64,000 nt of DNA from contig NZ_VEIY01000005.1 in the NCBI RefSeq assembly GCF_007680845.1, forward strand, positions 246,471 to 310,470, given 5' to 3'. The position numbers and the translations under genes were made by a program. This stretch comes from Curtobacterium pusillum. GTDB taxonomy: Bacteria > Actinomycetota > Actinomycetes > Actinomycetales > Microbacteriaceae. Below the pieces are notes generated by a model. The model searched no databases. It was not told where the DNA came from and saw only the letters and a program-made list of their open reading frames with translations. Shown one piece after another: positions 40,960-48,749 of this stretch (positions are counted from its first letter, which is position 1; every line of letters starts with the position of its first letter).

Positions 40960-41862
40960 GTGGACTTCGTCGGAGTGAACCTGCAGAGCGGCGTGCTCGA
41001 CGTCGCGATCGCGACCGCGGGGCCGGAGGACGGCTGGCCGGTCCTGCTGTTGCACGGGTTCCCCTACGACCCTCGCTGCTTCGGTGCCGTGGCGGAGGAA
41101 CTCGCCGCGTCCGGCGCCCGCGTACTCGCTCCGTACCTCCGCGGGTTCGGCCCGACACGCTTCCTGTCGGATGACGCTCCCCGGGTGGGCCAGCAGGCTG
41201 CGATCGGTCGGGATGTGCTCGACCTGATCGACACCGCCGGCCTGCGGGCCCCGATCCTGGTCGGCTTCGACTGGGGCGGCAGAGCCGCGTGCGTCGCCGC
41301 AGCACTCCGGCCGTCGGCGGTCGGCGGCTTGGTGGCCCTCGGCGGCTACTCGATCCAGGACATCGCGGCCTCGGTCGAGCCGACGGACCCGCTCGATGAG
41401 AGCCGGGACTGGTACCAGTACTACTTCCACTCGGAACGTGGGCGCAGGGGGCTGACGCAGTACCGCCGCGAGATCGCCGAGCAGCTCTGGCGCGAGTGGT
41501 CCCCCACCCGACCGGTGGATGCGCACGAGTTCGCCCTGACCGCGCCGTCGTTCGACAATCCGGACTTCGTCGAGGTCGTGATCCACTCGTACCGGCACCG
41601 CTTCGGGCTCGCCCCTGGTGCCGCCACCTACGAGGCGGACGAGCAGCTGCTCGCGCAGCTCCCGTCGGTCGACGTCCCGACGATCGTCCTCGACCCGACC
41701 GAGGACCCGGCCCTGCACCCGCGGACGCGAGCGGAGCACGAGGAGCACTTCACGCGCCTCCTCGACCACCGACTCGTCCCGAGCGGGCACAACCAGCCGG
41801 CGGACGCCCACGCCGAGGTCGCTCGCGCTGTGCGCGATGTGCGCGCCTTCCTGACCGGGTGA
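40960..41862 (+). CDS. Alpha/beta hydrolase, epoxide-hydrolase/dehalogenase-like
   Basis: The 300-residue protein has the oxyanion motif LLLHGFPYDPRCF, a nucleophile elbow GFDWGG with Asp instead of Ser (as in epoxide hydrolases and haloalkane dehalogenases), a cap region with WYQYYFHSERGRRGL, and a C-terminal VPSGHNQPADAH catalytic His. The GTG at 40960 lies 7 nt after TAGTGT, a leaderless-type start. The substrate is unknown. Confidence 0.85.
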   Translation: MDFVGVNLQSGVLDVAIATAGPEDGWPVLLLHGFPYDPRCFGAVAEELAASGARVLAPYLRGFGPTRFLSDDAPRVGQQAAIGRDVLDLIDTAGLRAPILVGFDWGGRAACVAAALRPSAVGGLVALGGYSIQDIAASVEPTDPLDESRDWYQYYFHSERGRRGLTQYRREIAEQLWREWSPTRPVDAHEFALTAPSFDNPDFVEVVIHSYRHRFGLAPGAATYEADEQLLAQLPSVDVPTIVLDPTEDPALHPRTRAEHEEHFTRLLDHRLVPSGHNQPADAHAEVARAVRDVRAFLTG

Positions 41863-42693
41863 TCAGCCGTCGGAAGTCGGTCGGAACGGCCGTTCGTCGA
41901 CGTCCGTACCGATCGTGAGCGCCGTGCCCGGTGGGACCTCACGCCAGAGGCCTTCCAGCGCGACCAGCGGTTCCGACACCACGACTCGAGCCCGAGGCGA
42001 GAAGTGTGACAGGCGCTCTGCCTCCGGGTAGAGCGCCCGCACCGCGCTTGCGTCCTCACTCACCCACAGCGAGTTGACCGGCCCGCCGCTCGCGTACCGG
42101 ACCGCGTACAGCCGTTCGCCGTCCGTCAGTCCGATCGTCATCTGCAGCGGATCGGTCACACCGGCATCCGCAGCGATCGACTCGACGAAGCCCGCCATGC
42201 GTTCGAGGCTGCCGACGGGATCGTCCTCGAGACCGAACGTCAGCGCGAGGTGGAACATCAGCTCGGAATCGGTCGAACCGAGGATGCCCGGGAACAAGTC
42301 CTCCCGCACCGCCATGAGCAGCCGCCGACGCAGCCCCGCGAACCCCGCGATGAACCCGTTGTGCACGAACAGCCACCGGCCGTGGCGGAACGGGTGGCTG
42401 TTCGTCTCCTGCACCGGTGTCCCGGTCGCCGCGCGGACGTGGGCGAGGAACAGCCCGCTCGACACTTCAGCGGAGAGCTCGCGGAGGTTCTCGTCACCCC
42501 ACGCGGGACCAGCGGTCCGGAACAGCGTCGGGATGTCCCGCCGCCCGTACCAGCCGAGACCCGTTCCGTCGCCGTTCGGCACCGGGGACTCGGGCGAGTG
42601 GAAACGGCTCTGCTCGATGAGCGACCGTTCCGGCCCGTACAGGAGCTCCTGCGGTTCGATCGGATCCCCGATGTACCCCAGCCATCGACACAT
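41863..42693 (-). CDS. Class II glutamine amidotransferase (YafJ-like)
   Basis: A 276-residue Ntn-hydrolase with Cys2 as the nucleophile (MCRWLGYIG). Further family motifs are PNGDGTGLGWYG, FLAHVRAATGTPVQETNSHPFRHGRWLFVHNG and GSTDSELMFHLALT. Proteins of this type release ammonia from glutamine or gamma-glutamyl compounds; the physiological role of the YafJ group is not established. It ends one base after the convergent hydrolase. Confidence 0.9.
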   Translation of the reverse strand: MCRWLGYIGDPIEPQELLYGPERSLIEQSRFHSPESPVPNGDGTGLGWYGRRDIPTLFRTAGPAWGDENLRELSAEVSSGLFLAHVRAATGTPVQETNSHPFRHGRWLFVHNGFIAGFAGLRRRLLMAVREDLFPGILGSTDSELMFHLALTFGLEDDPVGSLERMAGFVESIAADAGVTDPLQMTIGLTDGERLYAVRYASGGPVNSLWVSEDASAVRALYPEAERLSHFSPRARVVVSEPLVALEGLWREVPPGTALTIGTDVDERPFRPTSDG

Positions 42694-42729
42694 GAGCGCC
42701 TCCTCGGCCTCGTCGCCGGACCCCTGCAG

Positions 42730-42903
42730 TCAAGCACCGTCGACGGCCGCCTGCGCAACGAGTCGCGCAGCACGCTCACCGGCGGTCTGCTCGGACCGGC
42801 GTCCCTGATCGTGCTCCTCTTCGTACCGCGGATTGCGACCGCGCACGATTACCGAGCCTCGATCGGTGGGGAAGAAGACCCGTCTCAGTAGCCGATCCTC
42901 CAC
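42730..42903 (-). CDS. 57-residue ORF containing a repeat element at its 5' end
   Basis: From a GTG at 42903 the frame reads VEDRLLRRVFFPTDRG and continues with NPRYEEEHDQGRRSEQ, a charged soluble sequence. The first codons are formed by the 42881-42898 repeat. There is no strong ribosome site. The composition looks like protein, but I recognise no family; it could be a fragment. Confidence 0.35.
   Translation of the reverse strand: MEDRLLRRVFFPTDRGSVIVRGRNPRYEEEHDQGRRSEQTAGERAARLVAQAAVDGA
42881..42898 (-). repeat. GATCGGCTAC element, copy 1
   Basis: The minus strand reads GGATCGGCTACTGAGACG. It is the first of the dispersed ~17-bp elements (consensus GGATCGGCTACCGGACG) found only between about 42.8 and 54.9 kb. 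Confidence 0.75.
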
Positions 42904-42919
42904 GGAGACGACGCGCTCC

Positions 42920-43180
42920 TCAGCCTCGAAGGATCTCAACAAGGAGGGACACCGCCGCGACTGCACCGGCGAGCACGAACGCGAGTCCCAGGAATCTCGT
43001 CAGCTCCGGAGTGAACTGACCTCCCCAGAACTCACCCTGCACCTTCCGCGAGAAGCGTGCGATCGGTTCAGGGAAGATGAGCAGGACACTGCCCCAACCA
43101 AGGCAAACTATTGCCGCTACTCCGATCCAAAGAGCACCCACCGTGCCGACAGTACCTGCTGGTTCGTCGCGCAAGCCCAC
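42920..43180 (-). CDS. Two-helix small membrane protein
   Basis: The 86-residue protein has hydrophobic segments at about residues 15-35 and 63-83 with an amphipathic FPEPIARFSRKVQGEFWGGQF segment between. The GTG start at 43180 coincides with repeat copy 2, and repeat copy 1 lies 22 bp beyond its stop, so the gene is framed by two elements. The family was not recognised. Confidence 0.55.
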   Translation of the reverse strand: MGLRDEPAGTVGTVGALWIGVAAIVCLGWGSVLLIFPEPIARFSRKVQGEFWGGQFTPELTRFLGLAFVLAGAVAAVSLLVEILRG

Positions 43181-43194
43181 CGGCTACCGAGACG
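43179..43194 (+). repeat. GATCGGCTAC element, copy 2
   Basis: ACCGGCTACCGAGACG; it is enclosed by the inverted heptamer GCAAGCC/GGCTTGC (43171-43200). It marks the boundary between a small membrane gene and the flavin monooxygenase operon. Confidence 0.65.
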
Positions 43195-43215
43195 GCTTGC
43201 TTCGCAGAATGCTGA

Positions 43216-43262
43216 CATCAGCCCTGCGTGTCGCCCAAAGCGAACGGCGCGCAGGGCTGATG
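43216..43262 (-). terminator. Terminator hairpin of the RutA-like operon
   Basis: A perfect 13-bp inverted repeat (CATCAGCCCTGCG / CGCAGGGCTGATG) with a 21-nt loop lies 5 bp beyond the stop of the flavin reductase gene, the last gene of the minus-strand operon. Confidence 0.75.
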
Positions 43263-43267
43263 CGGTG

Positions 43268-43759
43268 TCATGCGAGTGCTGCGAAGCCGGAGCGGTGCCA
43301 GACGAGGGGTTGGTAGTCGAATTCGACCGCGAGTTCCTCGACGCGGAGCACGACGATGTCGTGGTCACCGGCGGGGTAGGTGGCCCACACGGAGCAGTCC
43401 AACCAGATGGGGGCGTCGTGGAGGAGGACCGCTCCGTCGTCGGTCCGGGTCGTGGTGATGCCGGTGAGACGCGCGTTGCGGTCCTTCCCGGCCAGTTGTC
43501 GGGTGCGGTCTGCGTAGGCGTCTCCGAGGATCGAGACACCGATGCGGGGGGCGGTTTGCAGCTTCGGCCAGGTCGAGGAGGTGTGCTGGACGGCGAACAT
43601 GACCAGCGGGGGGTCCTGGGAGACGCCGACGGTGAAGGAGGAGACGATCAGTACCTCCTCTGCGCCGTCGACGATGCCAGCGAGGGCGGCGACGCCGCAA
43701 GGGAAGCCGGAGAACGCTTGCCGGAGGGTGCCGTTATCGGCGGTGATGGGCTGCAGCAT
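43268..43759 (-). CDS. Flavin reductase (RutF/HpaC-like)
   Basis: A 163-residue FMN-reductase split-barrel protein: FRQAF-like LRQAFSGFPCGVAALAG, VSSFTVGVSQDPPLVMFAVQ, RIGVSILGDAYADRTRQLAGKDRNARL and GDHDIVVLRVEEL. It would use NAD(P)H to supply FMNH2 to the monooxygenase encoded two genes upstream, as RutF does for RutA. Its ATG overlaps the RidA stop by one base (TGATG). Confidence 0.9.
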   Translation of the reverse strand: MLQPITADNGTLRQAFSGFPCGVAALAGIVDGAEEVLIVSSFTVGVSQDPPLVMFAVQHTSSTWPKLQTAPRIGVSILGDAYADRTRQLAGKDRNARLTGITTTRTDDGAVLLHDAPIWLDCSVWATYPAGDHDIVVLRVEELAVEFDYQPLVWHRSGFAALA

Positions 43760-44178
43760 CAATTGCTCCTGGCGAAGATCGGGTGATGATTGGGAAGGAT
43801 CACGATTGCTTCGATCTCGACCATCAGGTCGGGGTGGGCGAGTCCGGCGACGTGGATGAACGTGCTGGCCGGGTAGTGGCCCGTCGTGTACCGCTTGGCA
43901 CGCTCGCGGTGGATGGAGGGGATGAACGCGCGGTCCGTGGCGTAGGTGGTCAGCTTCACGATGTCGCCGACCGTGGCGTTGAGGTCCGCGAGGACGGCCT
44001 CGAGGTTCGCCCACGCCTTCATGACCTGCGTCTCGATGTCACCGATACCGACGACCGTCCCGTCGACGTCCCAGGCGACCTGTCCGGTGAGAAACACGGG
44101 CTGGCCGAGTCGAGCGACTGCGTGTGTGTAGTACGGCTGCTGCTTCACCGCCGCAGGGTCGATGCGCGCACCGCTCAT
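43759..44178 (-). CDS. RidA-family protein (RutC-like)
   Basis: A 139-residue YjgF/YER057c/UK114 protein (FLTGQVAWDVDGTVVGIGDIETQVMKAWANLEAVLADLNATVGDIVKLTTYATD). RidA members hydrolyse imines/enamines or remove toxic acyl intermediates; RutC has a comparable place in the Rut operon. The conserved catalytic Arg region appears as GLAHPDLMVEIEAIVI, a variant of the usual LARPDALVEIE. The start overlaps the monooxygenase stop (ATGA). Confidence 0.9.
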   Translation of the reverse strand: MSGARIDPAAVKQQPYYTHAVARLGQPVFLTGQVAWDVDGTVVGIGDIETQVMKAWANLEAVLADLNATVGDIVKLTTYATDRAFIPSIHRERAKRYTTGHYPASTFIHVAGLAHPDLMVEIEAIVILPNHHPIFARSN

Positions 44179-45314
44179 GCGTGCACCTCCTCGTTCGCGA
44201 CCGGGATGCCCTGCGTTGCTGCGGCGGTGGTACGGATGCCGAGCGCGGCGAGCTCGCGGACGACGTCGCGACCGACGATCTCGAGGTCGCCGATGAAGTC
44301 CGGAACGATGATGGTGATGCCGTCAAGGTCACCCTCTGTGACGATCGTGGCGAGCTGCTGGGCGATGGTCGCTGGCGACCCCACGACCGCGGCCTTCGTG
44401 AGCGACTTCGCTGAGGTGCCCTGGTCAATGAAGACGTTAGCCATCGTGTTCTGCTTGAGGCTCTTGTCGGTGCCGTATTCGCGGGCCTGGTTGTTGAGCG
44501 CGACGAGGTCGGCGCTGGCGTCGAAGGCGTCGACGCGTGCCTGTGCTTCCTCATCGGTGGCACCCGGAACGATCGTGAAGAGGCCGTAGGTCTTGAAGTC
44601 GTCCTTTCCGGCCTCGGCAGCGAGTTCCTTGGCGCGGCGGGCGACGGCGACGAACTTCTCCTGGTCGGCGCCGAGTAGGAAGCTCGCGGTGCAGTTCTCG
44701 ATGGTGAACCGGAAGCCGGTGTCGCTGGAGCCCGCGCAGATGATTGGCGGAATCGTCGCCGGCTTCGGGTCGGAGACGCAGTCCTCGAGGTGGAAGTACT
44801 CGCCGTCGAAGTCGACTCGGCCCTCAGACCACAGCCGCTTTGCGACCGTCACCCACTCACGAGCGAGGTCGTACCGCTGCGTGTGGTCGAGGTCCTGCCA
44901 GAGCCCCATCTGCCCCTGGTCGAAGGGGTTCGAGCCGGAGACGATGTTGAGGCCGAAGCGGCCGCCGGACACCTGGTCGATGACGGCGGCCATCTTCGCG
45001 ACGACGGCGGGGTGGAACACCATCGTGTGAACGGTGCCCCAGACGTTGATGCGGGTGGTCGCCTCGGCGAGGGCGGACATGAGCGAGAGCGATTCGAGCG
45101 TCTCGTCCCAGTGCCGGGACGATCCGCCATAGCCGCGCCACTTCGCCATGGACAGGGCGAAGTCGAGTCCCAGCTCCTCGGCGAGGAGCGTGACGCGCTT
45201 GTTGTAGGTGTAGCTGGCCTCGAGCTGCGGCGATGCGGTGGAGGTGATCCATCCGCCGGTACCGACGGGGAGGAAGACGCCGAGTTCGACGGTGGTGCGT
45301 GGTGCGGTGGTCAT
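44175..45314 (-). CDS. RutA-like FMNH2-dependent monooxygenase (LLM family)
   Basis: A 379-residue bacterial luciferase-fold enzyme. It resembles RutA: ELGVFLPVGTGGWITSTASPQ, LDFALSMAKWRGYGGSSRHWDETLESLSLMSALAEATTRI, AAVIDQVSGGRFGLNIVSGSNPFDQGQMGLW and PPIICAGSSDTG. RutA cleaves the uracil ring at an amide C-N bond using FMNH2 and O2. Differences in the GWQKPEY region (here GSNPFDQ) suggest another substrate. An AGGAG site lies 8 nt before the ATG, and a 36-codon small ORF ends 53 bp upstream. Confidence 0.88.
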   Translation of the reverse strand: MTTAPRTTVELGVFLPVGTGGWITSTASPQLEASYTYNKRVTLLAEELGLDFALSMAKWRGYGGSSRHWDETLESLSLMSALAEATTRINVWGTVHTMVFHPAVVAKMAAVIDQVSGGRFGLNIVSGSNPFDQGQMGLWQDLDHTQRYDLAREWVTVAKRLWSEGRVDFDGEYFHLEDCVSDPKPATIPPIICAGSSDTGFRFTIENCTASFLLGADQEKFVAVARRAKELAAEAGKDDFKTYGLFTIVPGATDEEAQARVDAFDASADLVALNNQAREYGTDKSLKQNTMANVFIDQGTSAKSLTKAAVVGSPATIAQQLATIVTEGDLDGITIIVPDFIGDLEIVGRDVVRELAALGIRTTAAATQGIPVANEEVHA

Positions 45315-45367
45315 GGTGGTGCTCCTGACGAGGTCGTTGGGGGTGCTTAGCGGGGCCTGCCCGTTCG

Positions 45368-45478
45368 TCAGGGCGTGGTCCAGGTGATGCCGGTGGAGGG
45401 CTGTCGGCACCGCACCGGACGGGCGGGGCTCTGCGGGATGACCTGCACCGCGACTGCCGGGATGGCCGGTGTGGTCAC
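45368..45478 (-). CDS. 36-residue putative leader peptide ending STGITWTTP
   Basis: From the GTG at 45478, one base after the amidohydrolase stop, a frame of 36 codons runs to TGA, rich in Pro/Val and ending in STGITWTTP. The last nine codons match the end of the small ORF at 48436-48522 at 25 of 27 bases. Both differences fall in one codon (ATC versus CTG, Ile versus Leu). This constraint suggests translation. It lies between the amidohydrolase and the RutA-like gene. Confidence 0.5.
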   Translation of the reverse strand: MTTPAIPAVAVQVIPQSPARPVRCRQPSTGITWTTP

Positions 45479-45479
45479 G

Positions 45480-46799
45480 TCAGGCGGTCCGGGCGACGAC
45501 GGTGAGGGAGTCGCGGACACGGCGGAACGCCGCGTTCGCCTCGCTCACGACGCGCTGCTCGTCGACCCGGGTGAGTCGGCGACCACGCATTACGACGGTG
45601 CCGTCGATGATCGTGGAGTCGACAACGCTGCCGTTCGCCGCGAAGACGAGGTGGGAGTGCAGGTGTGCGGGGGTGTCGCGGAGCATCGGGGTGAACATCG
45701 CGTTGTCGGTGTCGACGAGGATGATGTCCGCCTTCGCTCCGACGCGGAGGGCGCCGGTCTCGTGGCCGAGTGCCCGGGCTCCGTTGTTGGTGGCCATCCG
45801 GAGCACGTCTTCGGCGGGCATGAGCGACGCATCGGTGCGGACGGCGCGGTGCATCAGCGAGGCGAACTTCATCACCTCGAACATGTCGGCGCTGTTGTTG
45901 CATTCGACGGCGTCGTGGCCCAACCCGACGTTGATACCAGCCGCCAGCATCTCGGGTACCCGCGCGACGCCGTTGCCGAGCTTCGCGTTCGAGGACGGGT
46001 TGTGCGAGATGTGCGTCTCGGTCTCGGCCATCATCCGGATCTCGTCGTCGTCCAACCACACGCAGTGGGCTGCGACGACGTCGGATCCGAGCAGTCCCTG
46101 CTCGTACGCGAGGACGGTGGGACGCTTCCCGAACCGCTTCACCGCGTCGTCGACCTCGGTCATCGACTCGTTGAGGTGCAGGTGGATGCCGGTGCCGAGG
46201 TCGTTCGCGAGTGCACGGGCGTCGCGGAGGAATTCGGGCGAGGCGAGCGGCAGCCACTCGATGCCGACGCGGACCTCGACGCGGCCCCCGGCGGAGCCGT
46301 GGTTTCGGGTGAAGGCATCGCGGTTGTCTGCGAGGGAATCGAGGTCGTACTCGTCGAGCGCGGTGTCGTTGGACAGGACGGCGCGGATGCCGATTTCGTC
46401 GGCGGCCCGAGCGAGGGCGTCTAGTTGGCGGTACATGTCGTTGACGGTGGTGACACCGCCCTTGATCGACTCGGTGTAGCTCGCGAGCGCCGCCCAGTAC
46501 GCAGCCTCGGGGTCGAGGGCGCGGATCAGCGGGTACCAGCACTCGTCGAGGTACTCCCATAGCGGCAGGTGGTCGTTGTACCCCTTGCCGAGGGCCGTGT
46601 GGTAGTGCAGGTCGATCAGCCCGGGCATCACGATCTTGTCGGTCGCGTCGATCATCTCGTCCCCGGGCTGGGGGGTGACATCGGACGCGGTCACCTCGGT
46701 GATGCGGTCGCCGGTAATGACGACGGTGCCGCGTTCGAGGTAGGTGCCCGCCTCGTCGAGCGTGAGCACCATGCCGTTCCGGATGACGAGGCGGTTCAT
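45480..46799 (-). CDS. Amidohydrolase, AtzB/TrzA-type
   Basis: A 439-residue metallohydrolase with MPGLIDLHYHTALGKGYNDHLPLWEYLDE (strand-1 HxH; the second His is in HYH), GTGIHLHLNESMTEV, DVVAAHCVWLDDDEI, SHNPSSNAKLGNGVARVPEML and NVGLGHDAVECNNSADMF (strand-8 Asp context). This is the hydroxyatrazine/chlorohydrolase and S-adenosylhomocysteine deaminase group. In this operon it probably deaminates or hydrolyses the imported heterocycle. The start overlaps the NCS1 permease stop (ATGA). Confidence 0.87.
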   Translation of the reverse strand: MNRLVIRNGMVLTLDEAGTYLERGTVVITGDRITEVTASDVTPQPGDEMIDATDKIVMPGLIDLHYHTALGKGYNDHLPLWEYLDECWYPLIRALDPEAAYWAALASYTESIKGGVTTVNDMYRQLDALARAADEIGIRAVLSNDTALDEYDLDSLADNRDAFTRNHGSAGGRVEVRVGIEWLPLASPEFLRDARALANDLGTGIHLHLNESMTEVDDAVKRFGKRPTVLAYEQGLLGSDVVAAHCVWLDDDEIRMMAETETHISHNPSSNAKLGNGVARVPEMLAAGINVGLGHDAVECNNSADMFEVMKFASLMHRAVRTDASLMPAEDVLRMATNNGARALGHETGALRVGAKADIILVDTDNAMFTPMLRDTPAHLHSHLVFAANGSVVDSTIIDGTVVMRGRRLTRVDEQRVVSEANAAFRRVRDSLTVVARTA

Positions 46800-48217
46800 C
46801 GGTCGTTCCCTTCGGGATCGGCGCCGGCTGCGGCCATCGGTGCGACGGTGCGCTTCGCCAGTGGGAGCAGTGCGAGGTAGACGACCGCGGAGACGACGAA
46901 GCCGACGTAGAACGCGATGTCTGCACCGTGTAGCAGGGCGGCGACCGGGCCGACGAGCAAGCTGGTGTTCATGAACAAGAACGTGGAAGCAATGCCGGCA
47001 AGCAGGGCGACGAGGGCCGGCCAGCCGGAATGCCGATGCGCGAGCGCCGCGGCGACGTCGACGGTCCCGTCGGACGCCTTGCGTCGGCGGACCCAGTCGA
47101 TGACGACCACCGCGATGAAGCAGGGAATCCAGTAGCTGATGAAGAGGAGCACGTTCTCGAACCGGTCAGCAAGGTCGCCCTCGGCGCTCATCCACAGCAC
47201 GAGCAGGAACGCGATTGCGGCGCTGACGAGTGCCGCGACCGGTCGGGCGAGCCGGACCCCGATCGTCTGCAGCGACAGCGATCCGGAGTAGTCGTTCATC
47301 GCGTTGCTCGATACGGACGCGAGCACGATCGTGAGGAGCCCAATCGCGCCGAGGACGCCGCCGCCCATGATGTCGGCGACACCGGACGCAGTCGCGTCGC
47401 CGAGCGCCGACGCCCCGGCCGCGCCGATGAGCTGCCCCCAGACGTAGGAGGCGGAGAGACCGAGGAGCGTGAACCAGAACATCTTCCTGCCCGACGCCTT
47501 GGTCGGCAGGTACCGCGAGAAGTCGGATGCGTACGGCGCCCACGAGATCGACAGCGAGAACGAGATACCGAACATCAGCACCCACGTCCCGACGAGATCG
47601 GCACCCTGCACGGTGGAAGCGGTCGACACCTGAGACTCGGAGAGGATCCGGATGGTCAGGAGCAGGAACGCGGCTCCGAGGACCCAGGAGACGACCATCT
47701 GGAAGCGGTGAATGAGCTCATAGCCGAAGAAGCCGACGAGTGCTTGCAGTCCGAGCACGACGACCACGCTGAGCCAGAACGGCAGGCCAGTGAGGGCCTG
47801 GAACGCTTGACCGCCGAAGAGCCCGACGAGCGCGTCCCAGGCGACGGCCGAACCCCACGCGAGGATGCCCGGCACCACCACGCTGCGTCCGAAGGGCAGC
47901 CGCGCGAACGGCAGCTGGCCGCTCCCGGTGCGCGGGCCGAAGGTCCCGAGGTAGGCGGGGACGGCTGCGCCCAGCACGGAGCCGAGGACGATGGCGGTCA
48001 TGGCCTGCAGGAAGTCCAGGCCGAGCGTGATGGAGAGCGCGCCGGTGAAGACGCTCGAGATGGTGAGGTTCGGCGCAAACCAGACCGTGAAGAGCCGGGC
48101 CGGTCGTCCGTAGCGTGCCGAGGCGGAGATCGGGGCGATGCCGTGCGTCTCGACACCGATCGAGACAGGTGTCGCGCCGGTGACAGGTTGGGATGCGGGC
48201 AGGGTGGGAGAAGCCAT
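46796..48217 (-). CDS. NCS1-family permease (CodB/purine-cytosine permease type)
   Basis: A 473-residue transporter with about twelve hydrophobic helices. Family features include the early LFTVWFAPNLTISSVFTGAL, the SWAPYASDFSRYLP loop typical of NCS1, and SSNAMNDYSGSLSLQTIG. NCS1 proteins import cytosine, uracil, purines, hydantoins or allantoin with H+ or Na+. It is the first long gene of the operon, after a 218-nt leader downstream of a small ORF. The substrate is inferred to be the compound degraded by the following enzymes. Confidence 0.92.
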   Translation of the reverse strand: MASPTLPASQPVTGATPVSIGVETHGIAPISASARYGRPARLFTVWFAPNLTISSVFTGALSITLGLDFLQAMTAIVLGSVLGAAVPAYLGTFGPRTGSGQLPFARLPFGRSVVVPGILAWGSAVAWDALVGLFGGQAFQALTGLPFWLSVVVVLGLQALVGFFGYELIHRFQMVVSWVLGAAFLLLTIRILSESQVSTASTVQGADLVGTWVLMFGISFSLSISWAPYASDFSRYLPTKASGRKMFWFTLLGLSASYVWGQLIGAAGASALGDATASGVADIMGGGVLGAIGLLTIVLASVSSNAMNDYSGSLSLQTIGVRLARPVAALVSAAIAFLLVLWMSAEGDLADRFENVLLFISYWIPCFIAVVVIDWVRRRKASDGTVDVAAALAHRHSGWPALVALLAGIASTFLFMNTSLLVGPVAALLHGADIAFYVGFVVSAVVYLALLPLAKRTVAPMAAAGADPEGNDR

Positions 48218-48435
48218 GGCAGTGCCTCCAGGGCAGGGAGGGGCGGAGTGACGGAAGCGTCCCGTTTTGGGAAGCGGCGGCTCCGCCGTCGGATGAGGAC
48301 CCGGCCGGATTGCGGCGGGGGACGTCGTGATCCGTCCCGCTGCCAGAAGAGCGAAGAGGGATGCGGTGCGACGCTGACGAAGCGCGGACTACGGGGTGGC
48401 GGAAGACACAGCGGTCCTGCGACGCCGATTGAACC
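48218..48435 (-). other. Long structured leader before the NCS1 gene
   Basis: These 218 nt lie between the small ORF stop and the permease ATG. On the minus strand they include the near-palindromes GGCGGAGCCGCC and TCCCAAAACGGGA and, close to the ATG, CCTGGAGG as ribosome site. No recognised riboswitch class fits. With the upstream small ORF this may be a translation-coupled attenuator. Confidence 0.4.
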
Positions 48436-48522
48436 CTAGGGCGTGGTCCAGGTCAGGCCGGTGGACGCCATCGACCGGCGACTTGGGCCCGAGGCCCTGT
48501 AGCTCGCGGTGAGGGGGTACAT
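48436..48522 (-). CDS. 28-residue putative leader peptide ending STGLTWTTP
   Basis: An ATG at 48522 has a good ribosome site (CCAGGAGCG, GGAG at 7 nt). The peptide begins MYPLTASYRASGPSRRS and ends STGLTWTTP before TAG. The C-terminal nine codons are nearly identical to the small ORF at 45368-45478. It sits at the head of the operon, upstream of a long leader, as expected for a regulatory leader peptide. Confidence 0.6.
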   Translation of the reverse strand: MYPLTASYRASGPSRRSMASTGLTWTTP

Positions 48523-48593
48523 CGACGCTCCTGGAACAAAAGGGGGTGTTCGAGAAGGATGCACAACAGCTGTTTCCGAAACGCGCACGTTCC

Positions 48594-48609
48594 GTTTCCG
48601 ACATGTAAC
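48594..48609 (-). promoter_or_regulatory. GlnR-like box upstream of the RutA-like operon
   Basis: The minus strand reads GTTAC-ATGTCG-GAAAC, a perfect GTNAC-N6-GAAAC match, followed by a second GAAAC 22 bp further (48567-48571). The 21-nt spacing to a -10 box seen at the purine promoters is not evident here; CATCCT (48556-48561) lies 32 nt after the first GAAAC. Confidence 0.5.
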
Positions 48610-48749
48610 AGCTTGCGCAGTCACGTCAGACCGGAGTCAGAGCACCATCATCGCCACTGCCGGCGTCAAGCTGCTCACCGACGTGCTGATCGCGTCGAGG
48701 CTCACATGGTCCTGGTCCGCGCGTCAGGTGCGGTCTATTCTGAGCGCTC

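Noticed and set aside
40834..42900. tRNA-Val as integration site of the repeat-rich island
   Set aside because: I found no second copy of the tRNA 3' end, no tyrosine integrase, and the 3' end faces the left side while the accessory genes are on the right, beyond two ordinary genes.
48400..48440. Guanidine-I (ykkC) riboswitch suggested by CTAGGGTTC on the minus strand upstream of the NCS1 gene
   Set aside because: Only nine bases match; the second conserved segment (CTGGTCCGAGAG) and the ACGG/GGGA tail are missing, and CTAGGG is already explained as the end of the small ORF (CCC TAG GG).
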